The position numbers and the translations under genes are program-made. Positions 10,736 through 21,200 of a stretch of 64,000 bases of DNA are shown here, piece by piece. The stretch spans positions 281,452,938 through 281,516,937 of the forward strand of contig NC_053492.1 in the NCBI RefSeq assembly GCF_905171775.1. Reading direction: 5' to 3'. The DNA comes from Rana temporaria (Eukaryota > Chordata > Amphibia > Anura > Ranidae). The notes under the pieces were generated by a model. That model searched no databases and was not told the DNA's origin. It saw nothing but the letters and a program-made list of their open reading frames with translations. Positions within the stretch are counted from its first letter, which is position 1. The number at the start of each line of letters is the position of its first letter.

Positions 10736-12390
10736 AAAAATAACTTAATTGTTCCATCATATGCACAAACACTCATCCAGCCGCCTCTTATAAAATGTTT
10801 CTGGAACTAAATCTTAGAGCATTCGAGAGAGGCAGCTTGGTAAAGTGTTTGTGCATGTGCTGGAACAATATTTTAATATGTTTTTAACCTCATGAAAGTG
10901 TTTGAATAGACTGTTTGTAGTGTATAGAAAGAAGGGACCTCAGAAGAGTGTGAACCTTCAGGCTGAAAAGGAAGACAGTGGCAGTCTTTGGAATGGCTAT
11001 GTGTCCCTGTAATCCAGTTATGCATTTATTAAACAGGCTATTAAAAATATCTAAATCTGTCCATATATTGTCTTTCCTTGCATAGCAGCACTAACAGTGA
11101 CAGAGGAATGGTTAAAACTCTGAGCCAGTCAAAGCTCTACTGCTTCACACAATGTTGTCAGTTAACAATTTAAAGATGAATTTCACCTATGGTATATTTT
11201 TACATAAATACATTGGCTGTCTGGACTAATATAAGTACAGTATGTATATGTCATACCTGGAATTCATCTTCAATCTGTTGACCCCTGCAAGCTATAAATC
11301 ACTGACATAGACACAGCTACTCCAGTGATCTTCTCTAGTTCCTGTTCTGAGCAGCTGGCCTGTTGCATTCTGGGTGGATGCTCAGCATGAACCCCATTCA
11401 GAGAATACATTTGCAGTTTCTAAATGAAAATGCAATTGTCTGATTGGATAAGGTGGAGATCGAGATGTCACCACCCCTATGTAAAAATATACCATACCTG
11501 GAACTCATTTTTAAGCATTCCTACAGGAGACAAGAACAGAGTGATGATCTCACCAGTATTCTGCTTCTATTTTTTTGTGCCAATACTTGCAGGTTGAGGA
11601 CCAAGCTAAATTCCTGAACTGTCATGAAGAACAGCAAGTTCAGTTATAGGCAGTCTGCAAAAAATGACTGTGAATGCTGTGAAATGCTGTGAAACAGAGA
11701 AAGCTTTGTAAATTTGATAAACAGTCCTGACGTTCTGCAACTTTACTTGCAACAGAAGAAAGGCAAGGAGTAGTTAAAGAAGAGATGCAAGGCTGCAGCA
11801 AGAATTCAAAGGGTTGCTAAAACCTCCAAGAGTTTACAGGCAGGCAGACTGTCACTTTTTCTCACATACCCACTCAGGTATACTTCCTCCCCCTGGCCCA
11901 GAACAGCATCATGATTTATGATTGTTTCTTATCTCACAACTACTGTGACCTGTCTATAGAAATATAATAGACTGCGATAGTGGAGGGCATGGCAGAGACA
12001 AAAATATAGTTAAAACAAGAACAGAGTAAGGGAACCGGGACGGTTATAGCTCTGGTTTCCCACTATCTGTCTAGGTTGTTTCTGGTTTGCTTTCAAGCTG
12101 ACTCTCTATTAGAATGTACAGTTGATTCTTATATGTTTACGTATTTATGATCTATACTGTGTTATTACTCTGTGACCTTGACTACAAGAAAATAAAAAAA
12201 AAGGTTAAATAGGAAAAAAAAGAAATATAATAGACTGCTTCCTTCCAGCTGCTTATTTTGTAAACACAGGCCAGACTCTGAACAGAAGGAAGAAACAGGC
12301 AGTCCAGATGTCAGAATCTAAGTGCTAGCATCAAGCGGTTAAAATACAAGAGAGATGATGAGCTTTTTAACCTGTGTTAAATTAAGAAAA
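10736..12390. other. Non-coding stretch with a diffuse inverted repeat
   Basis: No convincing gene. Within it, 'ggtatatttttacataaata' (about 11190) is mirrored by 'tatgtaaaaatataccatac' (about 11480), indicating a fold-back repeat of roughly 11160-11525. The remainder is unassigned. Confidence 0.4.
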
Positions 12391-12866
12391 CAAGGAAATG
12401 TGGATGGGGATTGTTGCGGTTCCAAGAAAACCAAATCACAGAAGAACAATCAAAAAGTGGGAGCATATAAAATATACAAATGGCCCAGATTGTAACGGCC
12501 TGTCTGGTGATGGATCCAATCTTCCCTACATGTTACGTCGAAACATCGGCTTCTTCAGGGGAATAGGCCGTAACCAATAAACCATAAAATACATTTAATC
12601 AAAAAATGCAAAATCACCACACACAATGCATGATATCAAAATGAGACAGCATGGCAAAATGGATATCAAAAGCCCCCCACCCCACATCCCCCAGACTGAT
12701 GGAAAGCTCATCACCCCCCACATAGTACAAACCCACAAGAACCTACCCCAATGCTCCCAGATGGCAGGATCCAATCAAGGCAACATCCCAGAGAGGGCAA
12801 ACCCAACTGCCGTAGTGTGGCTGCAGAGGGCAATAGAGGGGAACCACTAAAAACTACAAAAGGATA

Positions 12867-13013
12867 TATATATATATATTAGATTGTAAGCTCTTCTGAG
12901 CAGGGCCCTCTTAATCCTCTTGTATTTTTTTGTATTGTAACTGTATTGTCTCCCTTTTATATTGTAAAGCGCTGCGTAAACTGTTGGCGCTATATAAATT
13001 CTGTATAATAATA

Positions 13014-13083
<70 letters not shown>
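12867..13083 (+). repeat. Interspersed repeat tail followed by a long (TA)n microsatellite
   Basis: 'ttagattgtaagctcttctg' ... 'gcgctatataaattctg' followed by (taa)n is a motif I recall as a dispersed vertebrate repeat end. It is followed by a pure TA run (about 13018-13083). The 105-codon antisense frame with a poly-Tyr/Ile tract is an artefact of the microsatellite. Confidence 0.6.
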
Positions 13084-13087
<4 letters not shown>

Positions 13088-13438
13088 ACAATAGGCTCTC
13101 ATTTGAGTCCATTTATATCTCAAGCAAAGAGGGGCTAACATAGCCTCAATACATACCATTAAAGGGGCACTGGAATAACCGGAAAGGACCAAATCACTTA
13201 TATAGGAGCTTATAGGTAAAGGCTTCAATTGGATTTACTATAAAAAATAAATAACATGGAATAGGATAAAGTGAAAACAGATCATCCGTAGCATGTAAAA
13301 CAGAAGATGATAAAAATAAATCGTTAGGGTAAAAGAAAGGAATTTATTTGTGTTATAACTTACCCAGAAAGCAAATAGAATGCTGTCCTGGGCTAACAAT
13401 ACAGACTCCAGAATGCAGATGAAGGTGACCAAGTGTAA

Positions 13439-13812
13439 TGCCCTGTACACACGATCGGTTCATCCGATGAAAGCGGTCTGATGGATTTTTTCATCAGATA
13501 TCCGATGAAGCTGACTTTCATCAGTCGTGCCTACACACCATCGGTTAAAAAAACGATCGTTTCAGAACGCGGTGACAGAAAAACACAACGACGTGCTGAG
13601 AAAAATGAAGTTCAATGCTTCCGAGCATGCGTCGACTTGATTCTGAGCATGCGTGGATTTTTAATTGATGGACGTGCCCACAGACGATCGTTTTTTTCTA
13701 TCGGTTAGTTAACCATCAGATAATTTTGAAACAAGTTCCTTGTTTTTTAACCGATGGATAAATAACCGATGGGGCCCACACACGATCGGTTAGTCTGATG
13801 AAAACGGCCCAT
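13439..13812. mobile_element. Fold-back MITE, GCC(C/G)YGTACACACGATC family (right end damaged)
   Basis: The left end TGCCCTGTACACACGATC follows TAA. The right arm carries 'cacacacgatcggttagtct' and 'gatgaaaacggcc' but lacks the outer 'gtgtacgcggca' end, so the copy is truncated or rearranged on the right. The arms are mutually complementary (ccgatgaaa... / ...tttcatcgg type). Confidence 0.65.
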
Positions 13813-14108
13813 CTACCTTGTGTAGAAGTATACAGGACATCCAGTGCCCCTTGGAAGCAACCAAAATAGGGTGTAAATGTCTGCCATAGCTTAGGACAGC
13901 TAGCACAAAAACGTTCTATAATTTTTCTTTGCTACACCATTGGGGCCCACGGTCCCAGCCTGCAAAGGGTGGTTACTGAGGCCTGGCTGAGCAAGTGTCA
14001 AGCATAACCAAAAATATGTGCTAGCTGATCCTGGGAACCAAGTGATGTGCTGGAGGTGAATAGAGTAACAGTCTGCAGCAAGAGATGTGCTGGAGGTGAC
14101 TAGAGTAA

Positions 14109-14549
14109 TGCCGCATACACACCATCACTTTATGTGATGAAAAAAAACGACACTTTCTGTGAAGTAAAAAATGACGTTTTTGAAACTTCAATTTTCAAAG
14201 ACGAAGTTGCCTACACACCATCGTTTTTCTCACAATGATCTTGCAAAGTGAGGTTACGTTCCACCACGTTTTACCATTGAAGCTCGCTTCATAAGTAGCT
14301 TCTGGGCATGCGTGGATGAAAAAACGTCTTAGAAAACAACGTTTTTTGCTACACACGGTCAATTTCTGTGAAGTAAAAAGTATACTTTTTTTGAAAAACG
14401 ACACATAAAATTGAAGCATGCTTCAATTTTTTTTGGTCGTTTTTTACAAGACATAAAACGACGTTTTCCCCCACACACGGTCAATTAAAGTGACGTTTTT
14501 AAAAACGTCATTTTTTTTCATCACATAAAGTGATGGTGTGTACGCGGCA
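14109..14549. mobile_element. Fold-back MITE, TGCCGCRTACACAC family, TAA duplication
   Basis: TGCCGCATACACACCATCAC (14109-14128) is mirrored by GTGATGGTGTGTACGCGGCA (to 14549). TAA flanks both ends (14106-14108 and 14550-14552). The arms consist of repeated 'acgttttt'/'aaaaacgt' blocks, so the whole element is a near hairpin. No coding capacity. Confidence 0.85.
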
Positions 14550-14781
14550 TAACAGTCTGCAGAAAGTGATGTGATGGAGGAGTGAGGAGTGATAGGCTTC
14601 AAGCAAAAGTGTGCAAGAGGATGCTGAAGGAGTATGTATAGGAAGTGTACATAGTTGTCCCCAAATCAATTTCTGATTATCTGTGCTGGGCATCCCATAT
14701 CTCCCATCCCCACCCAAGATATTTCCCTCAATAAAATGCAAAAAAAAAAAAAACAAAGTTCAACAACCGCTTTATGTCTCA

Positions 14782-15050
14782 GGCCTTGTACACACGACCG
14801 AGAAACTCGACGGGCGAAACACATCGTTTTGCTCGTCGAGTTCCTTGTGAAGCCGTCGAGAAACTCGACAAGCCAAGTTTCTCCATTCCCGTCAAGGAAA
14901 TAGAGAACATGTTCTCTTTTTTGCTCTTCGAGTTTCTCGACAGTTTCCTCAACGAAAATGTACACACGACCGGTTTCCTCGGCAAAAAAATATCTCCCAG
15001 CAAGTTTCTTGCTGGTTTTTGCCGAGAAACTCGGTCGTGTGTACGAGGCT
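14782..15050. mobile_element. Fold-back MITE, GGCCTTGTACACACGACCGAG subgroup
   Basis: GGCCTTGTACACACGACCGA on the left pairs with TCGGTCGTGTGTACGAGGCT on the right. The interior alternates 'gagaaactcgac' and 'gtcgagtttctc'. It is the same subgroup as 41344-41614. Overlapping 80-128 codon frames on both strands are by-products of the palindrome. Confidence 0.8.
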
Positions 15051-15661
15051 TAAGAGTGTCTGAGAGTGAATTCAGGGCTGAGCAGGGTGACAGACAAACC
15101 ACAACACTTAGCAGACCCTGTGGGGGTACCGCTACATGTGTATGTATGAATATGAGTTAGGGACCGGGCAGGGACTTATATTAGTGTACAACATATATAT
15201 ATATAAAGCACTTTGTAAATTGACAGTGCTGTAAGGGTAGTGGTACCACTAAATGGCTGGTAGCCTGGCTAATATACTGATCCAAAGATCTTGACACTTT
15301 CTGAATTATTGACTAGCAACAGGTGTGACAGGAGTTCTGAATCCATTGGCTCTATGCTGTTTCTAGGTAAATGATGTAAAAAATATATTGAAACCATATG
15401 TAAACAGGTTTTTGTGAGCCTGCATATTTTCTTAGCACAGGTTTCAATTAAAACATTAATTGTAATAATGACTTCAACCACTAATTGGATAAAGACATAC
15501 GTTACTGAAAAATTAGGCATTTCATTTATTTAGTGCTTGGCATTTTTTCAGTGCTTGGTATATAAAGACTTTGGGGTTGATATACTAAAACTGGAGAGTG
15601 CAAAATCTGCTCCAGTTGTGCATGGTTGCCAATCAGCTTCTAACTTCAGCTTGTTCAGCTA

Positions 15662-16001
15662 GGCCCTTTTCACACAGGGCACATACATTTTGATGGACTC
15701 TGCTTGCTGAGTGGGGGATCGATCTGTTGATCTCCACTGAGCAGACGAATGAGAGGTCCATCCCACTCTATGTGGAGATCAGATGAAAACAGATCCACCT
15801 GTCCGTTTTCATCTGATTCCATCCGATCCGCCAGAAGGATGGAAAATATGGTCTTCAACCATCTGAATTTGGCAGACTGGATTGGATAGCGGCTGATATC
15901 AGCGGACATGTCACAGCCGCTGAGGTGAATGAAGCGTCCGATCAGGTTCACCTGAAAAACAAACAGGCCGATCTGATCGGACAGCATGTGTGAAAGGGGC
16001 C
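15662..16001. mobile_element. Fold-back MITE, GGCCCTTTTCACAC family
   Basis: GGCCCTTTTCACACAGGGC (left) and GCATGTGTGAAAGGGGCC (right) are inverted ends, with CTA and TTA as slightly mismatched flanks. The interior holds complementary 'gatctgttttcatctgat' type blocks. It belongs with 10054-10413 and 38929-39318. Confidence 0.75.
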
Positions 16002-16134
16002 TTAAGCTTTGACAAGAAAAAACCTATAAGCTGATTTCTATCCAGAGCTGACCCAGATTTTGTACTCACCAACCCCCTTGTGTAATAATAACTTACTGCT
16101 GTTTCCACAAAAGCTCTGAAGAACAATAGCTTGT

Positions 16135-16280
16135 TTAACCACTTGCCGACAGGGCACTTTAACCACCTTCCTGCCCAGGCCAATTCAATGCTGTCACACT
16201 TTGAATGACAATTGCGTGGTCATGCAATGCTGTACCTAAACAACATTTTTATCATTTTTTTGTACTTCTTATTTAACCAC
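16135..16280. repeat. Fragment(s) of the TTAA/CCACTTGCC family
   Basis: TTAACCACTTGCCGAC at 16135 is followed 24 bases later by a second start, TTAACCACCTTCCTGCC, and then 'gacaattgcgtggtcatgca', which matches an internal block of the 300-1260 copy. This looks like two overlapping 5' ends, perhaps another nested insertion later deleted. Confidence 0.55.
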
Positions 16281-16540
16281 ACATCCTATTTGCCTTTAGT
16301 AAATCAACCACCGTCTGAGAATATAGATTTTTATATTACAAGGTTTAAATCAGCAGAATGAGTTTGCTGACACTTTCATGTTAGGCTCTGCCCTGCAATT
16401 AAATGACTTCTGTCTTGTTTAGATTCAGTTTTAGCCAGTTGCAGTTCATCCACAGTTTAAATACCAATGATCAATAAAATAGCAACATTAAACGTAGTAA
16501 GAAAAACGGGAGTTAATTAAGACTGATTAGTGTAACCTAA

Positions 16541-17027
16541 TGCCGCGTACACAAGATCACATTTTGTGATGAAAAAAATTTAATTTTTTTATCATGAAAA
16601 AAAATGAAATTTTTCCAACTTCATCATTAAAAATGATGTTGCCCACACACCATCGTTTTTGAAAAATGATGAACAAAGCGACGGCACTCTAAAGGGGAAG
16701 TTGAGGCTGCTTTTAGCTGGTTACTTGTTAGTAAAAGATGTTTCGTGCTTTTTTGTCTGTTACAGCGTGATAAATGTGCTTACTCCATTATGAATGGTAG
16801 TTTTACCTCCCGTCTCATAACTTGCTTCTGGGCATGTGCGGGTTTAAAACGTTGTTTTTGCCCACACACGATCATTTTTTACGACACAAAAAATTACATT
16901 TTAAAAGATGACATAAAAAATTGAAGCATGTTTGAATTTTTTTTTGGTCGTTTTTCAGAAGACAAAAAATGATGTTTAGCCCACACACGATCATAAAGTC
17001 ACAAAAAGTGATCGTGTGTACGTGGCA
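16541..17027. mobile_element. Fold-back MITE, TGCCGCGTACACA family, TAA duplication
   Basis: TGCCGCGTACACAAGATCAC (left) and GTGATCGTGTGTACGTGGCA (right) are inverted ends flanked by TAA on both sides (16538-16540 and 17028-17030). The arms carry 'aaaaaattgaag', 'cccacacacgatca' and 'catcgtttttga' blocks. Same family as 14109-14549. Confidence 0.85.
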
Positions 17028-17617
17028 TAAGGGTTAATAAGTGTTCAAATAAATACATTTTGTTAACAAAAAAACTTTTTTACTTACTTACCCAAAAAAA
17101 AGGGGGATTAGATACAAAAGTAAAACATTTTTTGTATCTCTCTGTTTGGCATCATTTTCAGAGCCGTGATTTGCTGGCCATTGGAGGGGTGCAGCAAAGG
17201 GGCAAAAGGACAGGACATATTGGCAAATCCTGTGTACATTAATGATTTTTTTTGGGTGTGTGTAATACATCCAGTGTACTTAACTGGTTATACCTATAAT
17301 CAACAAGCCCGTGAGAGGAAGCTTCTCTCAGTGGCTTTGCATAGAGGGATCCTGGAAATTATAATTTTCCTGGAAATAGCCCTTAACATTGAATACTCTG
17401 GACCTCTTTTCAGTTGTTCTGGGCTACTTAGTCCTGGTCAAAATATTATTACGGTAATAAATAAGTCTGTTTTGTATTAAGGCACTAGCCAAGACACTTT
17501 CTTTCAATATACTGTATATATATTTTAAGCTTTCATCTAAATTTACATATATATAGGAACAATACAGCCTCATCCATAGGTTCAAAGTCCAAAATAATGG
17601 TAATGCTTTAAAAGAAC

Positions 17618-18235
17618 TTAAAGTGGTAGTGAAGGCTACTTTTTTGTTTTTACCTATAGGTAAACCCAAAATAAGGCTTACCTGTAGGTAAAGTGAATAT
17701 TGCCTAAACATACACCATTTAGGACAGGGGTCGCAAACTGGCGGCCCTCCAGCTGTTGCAAAACTACAAATCCCACCATGCCTCTGCCTGTGGGAGTCAT
17801 GCTTGTAACTGTAAGCCTTGCAATGCATCATAGGACTTGTAGTTTTGCAACAGCTGAAGGGACACCAGTTTGAGACCCCTGGTTTAGGAGATGTTCACCT
17901 TGCATACATTCAGTGACATCAATGGCGCATGTGCCCTGAAGTTCCAGCATACCTTGCCGGAACTTCAGAGCTTCATGCCAGAACTGAGGGCTCCCGCGCG
18001 CATTCGTGGGAGTGACTTTATCGCGGCTCCAGCCAGTTACACAGCCAGAGTGCACAAACCCAGAAGAAAGACCAGGGGAAAATGTCAGCCCTCTCATCTG
18101 TGACTGGGCGCCATGGGAGGGCTTCATTCTAAGGTAAGTATTCCATATTATGCTAGTACGCAATGCATACCAGCACCTTATACAATGCCTCACAGGTGTT
18201 TTTTTTTAACCAACTGTGGTTTACAACTGCTTTAA
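17618..18235. mobile_element. TTAA-bounded fold-back element hosting a small hAT MITE
   Basis: TTAAAGTGGTAGTGAAGGC on the left and TTTACAACTGCTTTAA on the right are loosely complementary and end in TTAA. Another copy lies at 56256-56728 (TTAAAGTGATACTAAAGTC ... GACTTTACAAACGCTTTAA). The copy at 17725-17881 is inserted within it. Frames inside are antisense noise. Confidence 0.5.
17725..17881. mobile_element. Miniature hAT-type element, 157 bp, 8-bp duplication
   Basis: It begins CAGGGGTC and ends GACCCCTG. The 8-bp flanks are atttagga (17717-17724) and gtttagga (17882-17889), a 7/8 match. Arms of about 70 bases are complementary (ctccagctgttgcaaaacta / tagttttgcaacagctga). CAGGGG ends and the 8-bp duplication are standard hAT features. 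Confidence 0.75.
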
Positions 18236-18249
18236 AAAACAAATAGTTA

Positions 18250-21200
18250 AGATTGTCAATAGTTTTTATATTATTGCTATCTCATTTTTATTTATCATTG
18301 AATTTTGTAAGGTTCCCTCCCATTGTGAGTTCTAATGCTTTAAAAAAAAAAAAAAGGGTCAACAAAGAGGGATGTCCTAGTTATTAAACAGAGTACCAAA
18401 GAACCTGCCCTATTTAAATGTCTATATGTCACGGTAATCGGTCTCTGGGTTTTCACCCAACGATTTTTACATTTGTTTTTTCATTTTCAGTTTTTTCTTT
18501 TTTTTTTTTTTTATTAAAAAACCCTCCCCGCTCTTCCCTCCTCGCCTCCCTATCCACACCCCTTCTTACCCCTGTTTTTGTATATATATATATAATTTTT
18601 TTTTTTTTTTTTTCTTTTTTTTTTTAAGACGATATAAAAATGGCCCTTCATAATAATATTTCTACGAGACCACCGCATTTGAAGTTCTATTCCCTAAATG
18701 TTAAGGGTCTCAACATCAAGGAGAAAAGATCTAAATTATTAATGATATTGAAAAAGTCGAGAGCTGATATTATTTTCCTACAGGAGACTCACTTCAAGAC
18801 TAACAATATGCCTGTTTTTAGCGATAAGAGGTTTCCATTGTCTTTTCATGCTACTAATCCTGAAAGCAAGACTAAAGGGGTTTCTATATTGATTTCCAAA
18901 AATTGTCCCTTTCAGATTCAGGACTCTCTGGTGGATGAAGAGGGAAGATTTATTTTTCTTAAGGGCTCCTTGTATAACAAACCGATTACTCTGGCTAACA
19001 TATATGCCCCTAATAAAATGCAAGTATCGTTCCTTAAGAATGCTTTACAACTACTTGATATCTTTCAATCTGGTATGCTCATAGTGGGGGGCGACTTTAA
19101 TTTGGCATTGAACCCATTGCTTGACACTTCTTCAGGCTCCTCAAAAATTTCCTATAGATCCTTATGTTCGATAAAGAATGTGTTGAAGAACATGTCCCTT
19201 CATGATACGTGGCGCGCATTAAACCCCACAACCAAAGATTACACTTTTTATTCCTCCCCACACGACAGATATTCAAGAATTGACTACTTTTTCTTGTCCC
19301 AAAATGATCTTGAGGACCTTATTGACACTTCTATTGAACCAATGTTTTTCTCCGACCATCATCCCATTACTTTCTCTATAATTTTTTGTTCGCGGCCTGT
19401 TAATAATAGAATCTGGAGGCTTGATAATTCCTTACTTAATGACCCTAAACATGTTGACACACTAAATTTAAGGATTAATCAGTACTTTACTGAAAATGAT
19501 ATTGGAGATGTAGATCCTGTATCTCTCTGGTCTGCACATAAATGTGTAATTAGGGGTGAACTGATTTCTATTAGTGCTAAAAGAAATAAAATGAGAAAAG
19601 CCCACATCAAATCCCTTACTGAACGAATCCAACTACTGGAAAACAAACATAAACAGTCGCTGGCTTTGGATACTCTGTCTGAATTACTGGAAACTAGAGA
19701 GGCTCTTTTGAAAATTTTAGATGAAAAGATTAAACGCAACTTCGCTCTATCACAAAAGATGTTTTACGAATTTGGCAATAAATCTGGTAGGCTTCTTGCT
19801 AGGACTCTTCATTCTAACAAACGTGTTAATAATAATATTTACTCTATCACAGATCCAAGTGGAAAAAAATTGTTTACCTCTTCCGAAATTGCTGATCGAT
19901 TTAAGCAGTTTTATGCTAAATTATATAACTTACCCATTGATGGTACTCCCACTAGCTTGGTTGATAGATATAGGAAAATTACTGATTTCTTAAATTCCTA
20001 TAGCCCGAAGCCTATTAGCACAGAGGATGCTATTGCTTTAGACAGGCCTATTGATAGAGAGGAAGCTGACACTGCCCTCAAGCAACTTAAGACGGGTAAA
20101 TGCCCTGGCCCAGATGGACTATCTGTTTCATATTATAAGACCTTCTCAGGTTCCGTCATTCCTCATTTTTTAAAAACGTTTAACAATATCCCCTCTTCAT
20201 CTCCTTTTATCAGAGATATGCTAGAAGCACATATTACCATGATTCCCAAACCCAACAAAGATGCATCCCTAGTTTCTAATTACAGGCCCATTTCACTTTT
20301 AAATGTGGATATTAAGCTATATGCTAAAATTATTGCTAATCGCCTACTCCCCTTACTACCTAAGATTATCTCTCTAGACCAGGTGGGCTTTATCCCTGGC
20401 AGGGAGGCGAGGGATAATACTGTTAAAGCTATTAATATACAACATTGGCTCACAAGATCTGGAGTCCCGGGTTTCTTTCTTTCTCTTGACGCAGAGAAGG
20501 CCTTCGACAGAATAGCATGGGATTATATGGGTGAGGCCTTGAGAGCTCTGGGATTTGGAGAACGTATTCTTCATCTTATTCTTCTGCTTTATTCTACACC
20601 CACAGCTAAAATTAAAGTGAACGGCTGTCTGTCGGAGGCCTTCTCTGTGTCCAATGGAACCCGTCAGGGATGCCCTTTGTCCCCAATTATTTTTGTCATT
20701 CTCTTAGAACCCATGCTCAATAGACTTAGATGTAACCAGGACATAGTTGGCATTGGGATTGAGGGGAAGAATTATAAACTTGCTGCATTCGCTGATGACA
20801 TCCTTCTCTTTCTATCAAATCCCATAGTAACTATTCCCAACTTGTTGAACGATTTTTCCCTCTTCAATTTAATTTCAAATCTTAAAATTAATTTTGCTAA
20901 ATCTACGGCCATGAACATTTCTTTGCCGGCTAATACTGTCTCTTTGTGTAAATCAAACTTTCCTTTTCACTGGGATGAGGAATCATTAACGTATCTTGGT
21001 ATTAAATTAACTCCAAATATAAAGGATCTTTTTAGTACGAATTTTATACCTCTGCTCAAAATTATTAAATATAATTTGTTGTCTTGGGATAAGCAATTTT
21101 TGTCTTGGTTTGGGAGAGCAGATGTTGTTAAGATGAATGTTCTCCCCAGAATTCTCTATTTGCTACAGACTATTCCCATTAAGATCCCGTCTACTTTTTT

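Noticed and set aside
12530..12570. Possible third hammerhead motif (minus strand, CTGAAGAAGCC near 12560)
   Set aside because: The CUGAAGA box is present, but no stem II followed by GAAA in the right place was found.
12911..13228. 105-codon minus-strand frame with a Tyr/Ile run
   Set aside because: The run is the translation of a (TA)n microsatellite.
14774..15160. Overlapping 99-128 codon frames on both strands
   Set aside because: Mirror-image frames produced by the hairpin at 14782-15050.
18418..18627. 69-codon frame as a possible LINE ORF1 remnant
   Set aside because: It is mostly Phe/Ser encoded by T-rich tracts, with no coiled coil or RNA-binding motif.
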